Shown: one piece after another, positions 1 through 5,291 of the stretch
Layout of the letters: the number at the start of each line of letters is the position of its first letter
Numbering within the stretch: the first letter of the stretch is position 1
Assembly (NCBI GenBank): GCA_002390485.1
Contig: DGPO01000067.1
Coordinates: forward strand, 1 to 6,848
Length of the DNA stretch: 6,848 bases
Direction: 5' to 3'
Source of the DNA: Halieaceae bacterium UBA4438
Lineage (GTDB): Bacteria > Pseudomonadota > Gammaproteobacteria > Pseudomonadales > Halieaceae
Made by a program: the position numbers and the translations under genes
Notes under the pieces: model-generated
What the model saw: the letters and a program-made list of their open reading frames with translations, nothing else
Database searches by the model: none
Told to the model about the DNA's origin: nothing

Positions 1-1025
1 CAGGCGACCTGGTAGGCAATGTTACCCAGGCTCTCTGCAAAGTCCGTCTTGAGCGCTTCACCCTTGTGGCGTAACCACAAGTATTCAAACGGGTCATAAA
101 ACGCGTTCTTGACCTTGATGACGTCCGGATCATCCGGGAATAGTAGCGGCAGTTCTTGCTTGTACATCAGTACGCACGAGGGAATTGGCGCAGTGAGGTC
201 GTAGCCTTCGTCCACTAGACGCGCAAGTAACGGAATGTTGGCTTCTTTGAGCGCTTCCACCGCGTCAAGATCACCCAGTTCAAGCTTGGGCATGCCGCAA
301 CACTTTTCCTTCGGAATGACGTCGATGCTGATGTCGTTGTGCTGAAATACTTTAATAAAGTCTTCGCCAATGGTCGGGCTACTGTAGTTGCCGTAGCAGG
401 TCGCATAGAGCGCTAGCTTTCCTTGTGTCGCTCCCACCGGGGTGGCCTCAATATGTGTCACCAGCTTCTTTGCGCGTTTTATCAGTGTATTGCGGTGGAT
501 TTCGGGAAGCGGGGCTTCAGCGGCAATGTCGAAGGTCTGCTCAAGCGCCTTACGAAATGTGGCGTTTTTATTCAGCGCGTTTGCGGTCACGTCAACGAGT
601 GGAATCAATGCAACGCTACTCATCAGTGCATCTGTCGAGGTGAGTACTTTGTCGCGTAAGTTTGCGCCGTTGTCTTTAAAGTTTTGAGCTTTTGCCCGCA
701 ACATGAGATGCGGAAAGTCTATATTGAACTCGTGCGGGGGCACATAGGGGCACTTGGTGAGGTAGCACAGATCGCACATGTAGCACTGATCGACCACTTT
801 GCCGTAATCCTCTACCGCAACACCGTCCACTTCGAGTGTCTCGGACTCATCGATGAGGTCGAACATCGTCGGAAAAGAGTCGCACAAACTGACACAGCGC
901 CTGCATCCGTGACACACATCGTATACACGCGCCAATTCATCATTCAGCGAATCGCGATTCCAGAAATCGTCCGTCTTCCACTCAATGGGGTGACGTGTCG
1001 GTGCTTGAACGCTGCCTTCGCGCAT
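1..1025 (-). CDS. GlpC/HdrD-like Fe-S oxidoreductase, C-terminus cut off by window edge
   Basis: I translated this by hand from the ATG at 1025; it stays open to the left edge (341 complete codons). Near the N-terminus are two [4Fe-4S] ferredoxin-type motifs: C38-x2-C41-x2-C44-x3-C48 and C81-x2-C84-x2-C87-x4-C92-P. They are followed by CCG (heterodisulfide-reductase type, COG0247) elements: C210 in ATCYGNYSSP, then C242-C243-G-M-P, then C284 in PSCVLM. This is the architecture of the GlpC subunit of anaerobic glycerol-3-phosphate dehydrogenase and of HdrD-like proteins, which pass electrons between Fe-S clusters. No membrane segment is visible in the part present. The start is supported by AGAGGT (1034-1039), 8 bases upstream. 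It lies 75 bp downstream of the rubrerythrin gene on the same strand, so I infer an electron-transfer role linked to rubrerythrin rather than glycerol-phosphate oxidation; no glpA/glpB is seen. Proteins of this type are often found beside rubrerythrin, and from memory a DUF3501 gene often follows; that would lie outside this window. Fold assignment is firm, substrate unknown. Confidence 0.9.
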   Translation of the reverse strand, partial: MREGSVQAPTRHPIEWKTDDFWNRDSLNDELARVYDVCHGCRRCVSLCDSFPTMFDLIDESETLEVDGVAVEDYGKVVDQCYMCDLCYLTKCPYVPPHEFNIDFPHLMLRAKAQNFKDNGANLRDKVLTSTDALMSSVALIPLVDVTANALNKNATFRKALEQTFDIAAEAPLPEIHRNTLIKRAKKLVTHIEATPVGATQGKLALYATCYGNYSSPTIGEDFIKVFQHNDISIDVIPKEKCCGMPKLELGDLDAVEALKEANIPLLARLVDEGYDLTAPIPSCVLMYKQELPLLFPDDPDVIKVKNAFYDPFEYLWLRHKGEALKTDFAESLGNIAYQVA

Positions 1026-1057
1026 CTGTATTTACCTCTGGTCGGTCTATTAGAACT

Positions 1058-1080
1058 AAAAAGGGGGCCGATAGACCCCC
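1058..1080 (-). terminator. Rho-independent terminator/attenuator between rubrerythrin and Fe-S gene
   Basis: Read on the minus strand, GGGGGTC (1080-1074) pairs with GGCCCCC (1069-1063), with one G-T wobble and a 4-base loop, and is followed at once by TTTTT (1062-1058). It begins 20 bases after the rubrerythrin stop codon and ends 32 bases before the Fe-S gene start. I see no good promoter between the hairpin and the next gene, so partial read-through is the simplest way for the downstream gene to be expressed. The hairpin would then set a high rubrerythrin to Fe-S protein ratio. Confidence 0.8.
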
Positions 1081-1100
1081 CTGTACTCAGCGACTGAGAA

Positions 1101-1520
1101 TCAGGCGTCGAGGTTGTCGAGTGCTTTCTGGAAACGGTTAGCGTGACTACGCTCGGCCTTTGCCAGTGTTTCGAACCAATCAGCGATTTCGTCAAACTCT
1201 TCATCGCGTGCAGTTTTCGCCATGCCGGGGTACATGTCCGTGTACTCGTGTGTTTCGCCGGCGATCGACGCTTCTAAGTTCTTGACAGTGTCGCCCATTG
1301 GTAAGCCTGTTGCTGGATCACCCACGGCCTCGAGGTATTCGAGGTGCCCGTGTGCGTGGCCCGTTTCGCCTTCTGCAGTTGAGCGGAATACGGCTGCGAC
1401 ATCGTTGTAACCCTCTACATCAGCCTTTGAGGCGAAGTAGAGATAACGACGGTTGGCTTGAGACTCACCTGCGAAGGCGTCCTTCAGGTTCTGTTCGGTT
1501 TCGCTACCTTTCAGTTCCAT
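1101..1520 (-). CDS. Rubrerythrin, ferritin-like diiron domain only (no rubredoxin domain)
   Basis: This 139-residue protein is a four-helix ferritin-like diiron protein of the rubrerythrin family, which reduces hydrogen peroxide in the cytoplasm. The expected metal ligands are all in place: E19 (GESQANRRY), E52-x2-H55, E89 and E92 (GETHEY) and E123-x2-H126. Classical rubrerythrins are about 190 residues and carry a C-terminal rubredoxin domain with a Cys4 iron site. Here the protein ends right after the last helix and has no cysteine at all, so electrons must come from a separate donor. The ATG at 1520 has GGGAG (1530-1534) at a 9-base spacing. It is transcribed divergently from oxyR and is followed by a terminator hairpin and the GlpC-like Fe-S gene. 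I infer peroxide reductase activity under OxyR control. The family call is firm; donor and regulation are inferred. Confidence 0.95.
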   Translation of the reverse strand: MELKGSETEQNLKDAFAGESQANRRYLYFASKADVEGYNDVAAVFRSTAEGETGHAHGHLEYLEAVGDPATGLPMGDTVKNLEASIAGETHEYTDMYPGMAKTARDEEFDEIADWFETLAKAERSHANRFQKALDNLDA

Positions 1521-1545
1521 TGCTTATTACTCCCTAGTTGATCTG

Positions 1546-1557
1546 TGACGTCATGAC
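1546..1557. promoter_or_regulatory. Overlapping palindromes in rubrerythrin 5' region
   Basis: TGACGTCA (1546-1553) and GTCATGAC (1550-1557) are both perfect 8-bp palindromes sharing four bases, giving repeated TGACG half-sites. They lie 26-37 bases upstream of the rubrerythrin start, downstream of the likely -10, so they would fall in the leader or act as an operator. No regulator is identified. A related sequence occurs upstream of the TonB receptor gene (5251-5263). Confidence 0.35.
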
Positions 1558-1583
1558 GCCGCCGAGTCACCGACAGCCTGAGT

Positions 1584-1612
1584 ACTATACCCACTTGACG
1601 CCAATTTGGTTC
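1584..1612 (-). promoter_or_regulatory. Candidate rubrerythrin promoter with -10 but no clear -35
   Basis: On the minus strand, TATAGT (1589-1584) is a good sigma-70 -10 element, which would put the transcript start near 1577 and give a leader of roughly 55 bases. The position 17 bases upstream (1612-1607) reads GAACCA, which is not a usable -35. A good -10 with a missing -35, under a dyad-rich region next to oxyR, is the usual pattern of an activator-dependent promoter. Activation by OxyR is an inference. Confidence 0.4.
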
Positions 1613-1615
1613 CAA
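1601..1615. promoter_or_regulatory. Overlapping CCAA/TTGG dyads in the divergent region
   Basis: CCAA-T-TTGG (1601-1609) and TTGG-TT-CCAA (1606-1615) are two dyads sharing the central TTGG, giving three alternating half-sites in 15 bp. They cover the place where the -35 of the candidate rubrerythrin promoter should be. This is a plausible operator position for a LysR-type activator, but the sequence does not match the E. coli OxyR consensus. Confidence 0.3.
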
Positions 1616-1622
1616 AAAAAGC

Positions 1623-1648
1623 CGATAAAACCAATCGTTTTTTGCGAT
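1623..1648. promoter_or_regulatory. Three tetramer half-sites at N7 spacing upstream of oxyR
   Basis: CGAT (1623-1626), ATCG (1634-1637) and CGAT (1645-1648) are each separated by exactly 7 bases, with dyad alternation. OxyR is known to contact four tetramers spaced by 7 bases (ATAG-N7-CTAT-N7-ATAG-N7-CTAT in E. coli). The spacing fits but the tetramer sequence differs, and the fourth position (1656-1659, AGGA) does not match. It could be the autoregulatory OxyR site, or chance. It lies upstream of the preferred oxyR GTG start. Confidence 0.3.
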
Positions 1649-1680
1649 CGTATATAGGACAAATGTTCGACAAGACCGAT

Positions 1681-1686
1681 GGAGGT
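1681..1686 (+). promoter_or_regulatory. Ribosome binding site that favours the GTG start of oxyR
   Basis: GGAGGT is a near-perfect Shine-Dalgarno sequence just ahead of the in-frame GTG at 1690, leaving a short gap (4 bases after GGAGG). The competing ATG at 1663 has only AGGA (1656-1659) three bases away, and the upstream TTG at 1606 has nothing. This site therefore helps decide the start. Confidence 0.6.
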
Positions 1687-1689
1687 CAT

Positions 1690-2598
1690 GTGTCACGCCA
1701 GCCTACACTGAAGCAGTTGAAGTACCTTTGCGCGGTCGCCGAGCACCAACACTTCGGACAGGCAGCGAAGGCGTGTCACGTGAGTCAAAGTACCTTGAGC
1801 GCGTCCATCGTAGAACTTGAGGATGCGTTATCGGCAAGTTTAGTTGAGCGTAATAACCGATCTGTTCTCTTGACTGCGCTTGGTAACGACGTGGTAACGC
1901 GGTCACGCGCCATTTTGACTGACGTTAACGATGTTGTGGCCTTGTGTGAGGCATCAAGAGAGCCGTTTCAGGGGACGATTCGAATGGGCGTTATTCCAAC
2001 GGTCGCCCCGTTTGTGTTGCCGACGATGTTAAAGGCCATGCGCGCAGAGCATCCCGCTTGTAAATTTTTTGTTCGTGAGGACCTTTCGAATGCATTGGTT
2101 AACGCCTTGCAGATCGGTGAGCTCGACGTGCTCTTACTCGCCTTACCGTTTCCAGCAGAACACACAGACACCCTGGCGCTGTTTGAAGATCCCTTTTACC
2201 TTGCCGCATTAGCGAGCTCGCCCCTGATGACCGGTGCGACGCTGAAAACTCAAGACCTTCATGGCGCCGAAATGTTGCTGCTAGAGGAGGGGCACTGCCT
2301 GAGGGATCATGCGCTAGAGGCCTGCAAACTTAGAGCGGGTGACATCAACATGCCTTATCAGGCAACGAGTCTCACCACGATCGTGCAAATGGTGGCTAAT
2401 GGAATCGGGACCACCCTACTGCCCAAAATGGCAACGGATGCGGGTATTACCGAGGGAACAGATTTGCAGCTTCGCTCGTTTAATGAGTCCGACGTCGGTC
2501 GACAGATTGGTTTAATGTGGCGCAAAAAAACGCCCCGGAAGCAGGAGTTCAATCTGCTCGGGGCGTTTATTCAATCCTGCCTTAGTGAAGAAGGCTAG
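1690..2598 (+). CDS. oxyR: OxyR, hydrogen-peroxide-sensing LysR-type transcriptional regulator
   Basis: The protein has 302 residues from the GTG at 1690 (E. coli OxyR is 305). The N-terminal winged helix-turn-helix spans about residues 5-65 (LKYLCAVAEHQHFGQAAKAC, then VSQSTLSASI), followed by the linker helix and the LysR substrate-binding domain. The decisive signature is GHCLRDHALEAC, with C203 and C212 at the same 9-residue separation as the peroxidatic and resolving cysteines C199 and C208 of E. coli OxyR, which form the activating disulfide. The constant offset of 4 supports the GTG start. Starting at ATG 1663 would add 9 residues with no family counterpart, and its ribosome binding site is poor. 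The downstream ATSLTTIVQMVANGIGTTLLP stretch is also typical of OxyR. The gene is divergent from rubrerythrin, its probable target, and convergent with the TonB receptor gene at 8 bp. Its 3' end contains a terminator hairpin. Identity is near certain; the start is less so. Confidence 0.95.
   Translation: MSRQPTLKQLKYLCAVAEHQHFGQAAKACHVSQSTLSASIVELEDALSASLVERNNRSVLLTALGNDVVTRSRAILTDVNDVVALCEASREPFQGTIRMGVIPTVAPFVLPTMLKAMRAEHPACKFFVREDLSNALVNALQIGELDVLLLALPFPAEHTDTLALFEDPFYLAALASSPLMTGATLKTQDLHGAEMLLLEEGHCLRDHALEACKLRAGDINMPYQATSLTTIVQMVANGIGTTLLPKMATDAGITEGTDLQLRSFNESDVGRQIGLMWRKKTPRKQEFNLLGAFIQSCLSEEG
2524..2571. terminator. Bidirectional intrinsic terminator inside the oxyR 3' end
   Basis: CGCCCC (2531-2536) pairs with GGGGCG (2560-2565), and AGCAG (2540-2544) pairs with CTGCT (2554-2558), around a 9-base loop with a small internal loop. 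The flanks are seven A (2524-2530) and TTTATT (2566-2571). On the minus strand the hairpin is followed by seven T, an excellent Rho-independent terminator for the receptor gene, whose stop codon is about 40 bases upstream. On the plus strand the U-tract is weaker and the hairpin lies before the oxyR stop codon at 2596-2598, so plus-strand termination there would be harmful unless translating ribosomes mask the hairpin. Confidence 0.75.
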
Positions 2599-2606
2599 GC
2601 GTACGC

Positions 2607-5153
2607 TTAGAAATTACGACGTAGCGTCGCACCGTAGGTTCTTGGTTGATTCGGGTAGCCGGTTAAGCTTCCTGTCTGCGCAACTGCAGGGAACCAAGTA
2701 ATCAGCCATTCATCGTTAGTCAGATTGCGGCCCCAAATCCGGAGGTCCCAATCGCCGCGCGTGAGTCCAAAGCTCGCATTGATCATACGAACTTCACGCT
2801 CGCGGAACCCACGTGAGCCCAAGGCAATATTATTGTTTGACAAGTCCCCACCACCATTGATGTCAACAGCACTATCATATTGATAATCTGCTTGAATAAA
2901 TCCATCCATACCACTGATGTTGAAGTTATAAGTTGCAACAGCACTTAAGCTCAACTCATGCACTCCTGCTGGTGTCAGCCCTGTAAAGTCTGCGGGTTGT
3001 CCGTTGAGCTGTGCACCGGTGAAGTCATCATAAATGGGGTCGAGGTACGTTGCCGAGAGCGCAATCGTCAGCGCCTCGGAAGCCCGAACCATGAGATCCA
3101 GTTCGACACCCTTGGACGACTGTTTGCCAGCGTTGGTGAGGGAAAATCCCGTGCCGAGGAAAGCATTAGATTGAAAGCCTTCAATGCTTTGATCGAAAAT
3201 AGCTGCGTTAAGGGTTCCCCAGTCTGCCGAGTATTTGGCACCAAATTCGATGGTTTGGGCTTCCTCAGGACTCGCAAGGCGCGTGCCGATCGTTAAGTTA
3301 TTGGGGAGCACGCCTCCGGCCGATAGAATCCCATCGCGCTCTTGTACGGTTGGACGCGAATCTCGAGAGAGGTTCCACGATGTGCCTTTGAAACCTGTGC
3401 CGTAGGTCGCATAAAAATTCAAATCATCAGAGTAGGCATGCGACAAGCTAACGGTATAGGTCGTCTTGCTGTCGTTAGAGGTCCCAGGCTCAGCTGCGTT
3501 GGGAATACCAAGAACTTGTGGTAAGAACTGAAGCGCTTCGAATCCGACGAACGGATTGCTGTCGGTTGGTGCGATCGCCGCGGCTGTTGCGGCCACTGTT
3601 TGAAGGTATACGAGATCAGTCGGGTCTGTCAGTGGGGGTATGCCAAGCGCAGCTAACCCACCAACATATGCGAGATTAGTTAAGGCAGTGATACCGTCTT
3701 CGCCTCGCAAGCTGAGGTTTGAGAAGCCATCATTATTCTCTTGTGAGAGTGTGATCTCTTTCTCGTCATTGAGGTAGTTGAGACCCACAGTGAGGTTGGT
3801 TTTCGAAGACAGTGGGAAGGTGACTTGACCAAAAACAGAGTAAGACTCGTTGTCTTGAGTTGCTGTTTCTAGTACGCCGTCGCCATCGGCCAAGAAAGTA
3901 CCCGGTGTGTATCCCAGCAATGCCTCCAAACCACCCAAAGCCGCTTCACCTGCCGCCAGATCCCCTCCACCAACCGTAAGATTGATGTAGTTTCGCCATT
4001 GCGAGCCAAATTCGATGCCGTTTTCGAAGTCAATGGATTCATCAAAATAAAAGCCGCCCAGCAACCAATCAGCATTACCTGCAGTCCCTGTTAAGCGAAA
4101 CTCTTGGGTGAACGTTTTAATTTCAGTTTCACCCGTGCTGTTACCTATAACATCTGCTCCGGTGAAGTCTACGTCGCCAAGTGGTTGATTAAAGTAAGAG
4201 TCCCGGTAGGCGGTTATAGAACGGACATCGATGTCACCGATGCTGGTTTTATAGTCGACAGTGACTCCTTTGTTTTCACCCTTGTTGATGGTGTCAAAGT
4301 TACCAAAATGCTTAAAATTAAAGGCGTCTTCGGGGATGTAGGCTTGTCCCGGAACCACCGATAGTGGTGCCAACGCGAATCCGGCAGGTCCGTTGACTAA
4401 GTTCGCTGTGCCACAGCAAACTTCGTCAATTTCATCGTAGTCCAGTATGACTCTGAGTTCGCTATCGTCGCCCTGGATCAAAAAATCTGCGCGAGTGCTC
4501 CAGCGGTTTCGGTTGTTGAAGTCGGTACCTGTGGGCACATTATCAAAGTAGCCGTCCCTACTCAGCGAGGTTCCGCTGAGGCTGAACGCGACTGAGTCTG
4601 AAAGCGGTCCGGTGTAAAACGCCCTAACGGACTCTTGGCTGTAGTTCCCGAATCCCACTTCCACAGATCCTCGACTTTCAAATTCCGGCGCTTTTGTCGT
4701 GACCGAGATGACACCTGCGGATGCATTTTTTCCGTAAAGCGTGCTTTGCGGTCCCTTGAGTACTTCAATTTGCTGAATATTGGGAAGATCAGAAATTCGA
4801 GCCTGGGAGCGAGATAAGTAAACACCATCGACGAAGACCGCGACTGATGGCTCAATGCCTGGGTTGTTTGCGCCATTACCAAAACCTCGAATCACGAAGT
4901 TGGTTTGAATAGAATTCTGAAATTGAGGTACGCGAAGGGACGGCACGACTGATTGGAGGTCCAAAAGATCCCTCACTTCAGCGCGTTCCAATACTTCCCC
5001 TGAGACCACACTAACCGACATGGGTACATCTTGAATCGATTCAGCCCGTTTGGTTGCAGTGACGACCACTTCTTCCATGGGCTGTTGCGCAAACGATTGC
5101 GCGCTTATGGTCGACAGAACGGCCGCTGCTAAGGTCAAACATCTCATTTGCAT
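2607..5153 (-). CDS. TonB-dependent outer-membrane receptor, ligand unknown
   Basis: This is a complete receptor of 848 residues from the ATG at 5153. It takes up a scarce ligand across the outer membrane using TonB-ExbB-ExbD energy. A signal peptide spans residues 1-22 (LTLAAAVLSTI core, cleavage after SFA). A TonB box follows (EEVVVTA, 27-33), then the plug domain to about residue 155 with SVAVFVDGVYLSRS and IEVLKGPQSTLYGKNASAG. The rest is the 22-strand barrel, ending in the C-terminal signature NQPRTYGATLRRNF with terminal Phe. Adjacent cysteines C246-C247 follow an acidic segment (DEIDE) and probably lie in an external loop. ATG 5153 was preferred because GGTGG lies 5 bases upstream; ATG 5165 adds four residues and has no ribosome binding site. 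Motifs such as GTGFKGTSWNLSRDSRP place it with receptors frequent in marine proteobacteria and sphingomonads, for which no ligand is fixed. The sequence gives no siderophore-, cobalamin- or glycan-specific sign, and neighbours do not help. Confidence 0.93.
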   Translation of the reverse strand: MQMRCLTLAAAVLSTISAQSFAQQPMEEVVVTATKRAESIQDVPMSVSVVSGEVLERAEVRDLLDLQSVVPSLRVPQFQNSIQTNFVIRGFGNGANNPGIEPSVAVFVDGVYLSRSQARISDLPNIQQIEVLKGPQSTLYGKNASAGVISVTTKAPEFESRGSVEVGFGNYSQESVRAFYTGPLSDSVAFSLSGTSLSRDGYFDNVPTGTDFNNRNRWSTRADFLIQGDDSELRVILDYDEIDEVCCGTANLVNGPAGFALAPLSVVPGQAYIPEDAFNFKHFGNFDTINKGENKGVTVDYKTSIGDIDVRSITAYRDSYFNQPLGDVDFTGADVIGNSTGETEIKTFTQEFRLTGTAGNADWLLGGFYFDESIDFENGIEFGSQWRNYINLTVGGGDLAAGEAALGGLEALLGYTPGTFLADGDGVLETATQDNESYSVFGQVTFPLSSKTNLTVGLNYLNDEKEITLSQENNDGFSNLSLRGEDGITALTNLAYVGGLAALGIPPLTDPTDLVYLQTVAATAAAIAPTDSNPFVGFEALQFLPQVLGIPNAAEPGTSNDSKTTYTVSLSHAYSDDLNFYATYGTGFKGTSWNLSRDSRPTVQERDGILSAGGVLPNNLTIGTRLASPEEAQTIEFGAKYSADWGTLNAAIFDQSIEGFQSNAFLGTGFSLTNAGKQSSKGVELDLMVRASEALTIALSATYLDPIYDDFTGAQLNGQPADFTGLTPAGVHELSLSAVATYNFNISGMDGFIQADYQYDSAVDINGGGDLSNNNIALGSRGFREREVRMINASFGLTRGDWDLRIWGRNLTNDEWLITWFPAVAQTGSLTGYPNQPRTYGATLRRNF

Positions 5154-5158
5154 GGGAA

Positions 5159-5163
5159 CCACC
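5159..5163 (-). promoter_or_regulatory. Possible ribosome binding site of the receptor gene
   Basis: GGTGG on the minus strand stands 5 bases before the ATG at 5153 and is the only Shine-Dalgarno-like sequence near the cluster of three possible ATG starts (5165, 5153, 5147). It is a weak match and is used only to rank the starts. Confidence 0.4.
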
Positions 5164-5170
5164 ATATTAG

Positions 5171-5200
5171 TTATGAATTTTTATAAAGTTTTATGAAGTT
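5171..5200. repeat. Three tandem phased 10-bp AT-rich repeats upstream of the receptor gene
   Basis: The plus strand reads TTATGAATTT, TTATAAAGTT, TTATGAAGTT in exact succession, consensus TTATRAAGTT, with one or two mismatches per copy. The period of 10 bases is close to one DNA helical turn, so any protein bound to each copy would sit on one face. It lies 18-47 bases upstream of the preferred start, in the likely leader or promoter core of the receptor gene. It could be a cooperative operator, a bent-DNA element, or an AT-rich leader that keeps the mRNA unstructured. Confidence 0.5.
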
Positions 5201-5220
5201 ATTGCCCTGTACCGTAGCAA

Positions 5221-5232
5221 TTGGACATCCAA
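5221..5232. repeat. Short inverted repeat in the receptor upstream region
   Basis: TTGGA-CA-TCCAA has perfect 5-bp arms about a 2-base centre, 68-79 bases upstream of the receptor start. It could be an operator half-site pair. No T-run follows on either strand, so it is not an intrinsic terminator. No convincing sigma-70 promoter pair could be assigned in 5166-5291. Confidence 0.25.
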
Positions 5233-5252
5233 GCGCCAAGTAATTTCTGATG

Positions 5253-5264
5253 ACGTCGCGACGT
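5253..5264. promoter_or_regulatory. Perfect 12-bp palindrome between ygiQ-like and receptor genes
   Basis: ACGTCGCGACGT is fully self-complementary with no loop, so a DNA-binding dimer site is more likely than an RNA hairpin. It lies about 100 bases upstream of the receptor start and 28 bases after the stop codon of the radical SAM gene. The surrounding TGACGTC-N2-GACG (5251-5263) matches the sequence upstream of rubrerythrin at 1546-1558 in 11 of 13 bases. Confidence 0.3.
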
Positions 5265-5291
5265 TTCGCTGTAACTGAGCCTCTAGTGGTC

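Noticed and set aside
684..1097. Plus-strand open frame of 137 codons
   Set aside because: It lies antisense to the Fe-S gene with its cysteine motifs; the translation has no recognisable domain and no ribosome binding site.
944..1204. Minus-strand open frame of 86 codons bridging rubrerythrin and the Fe-S gene
   Set aside because: It overlaps both real genes in another frame and runs through the terminator hairpin.
1606..1615. TTGG/CCAA dyad compared with the TTGGA/TCCAA dyad at 5221-5232 as a shared operator
   Set aside because: The arm spacing and flanks differ; short dyads like this arise easily by chance.
1595..1629. TTGACG as a -35 element for oxyR
   Set aside because: No acceptable -10 at 16-19 bases; the nearest GATAAA is 23 bases away.
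4562..4882. Minus-strand open frame of 106 codons inside the receptor gene
   Set aside because: It is an alternate frame of the conserved plug domain coding region.
5166..5291. Sigma-70 promoter TTGCTA-N17-TTCATA for the receptor gene
   Set aside because: Both hexamers are poor matches and the -10 falls in the decamer repeats; not supportable without start-site data.
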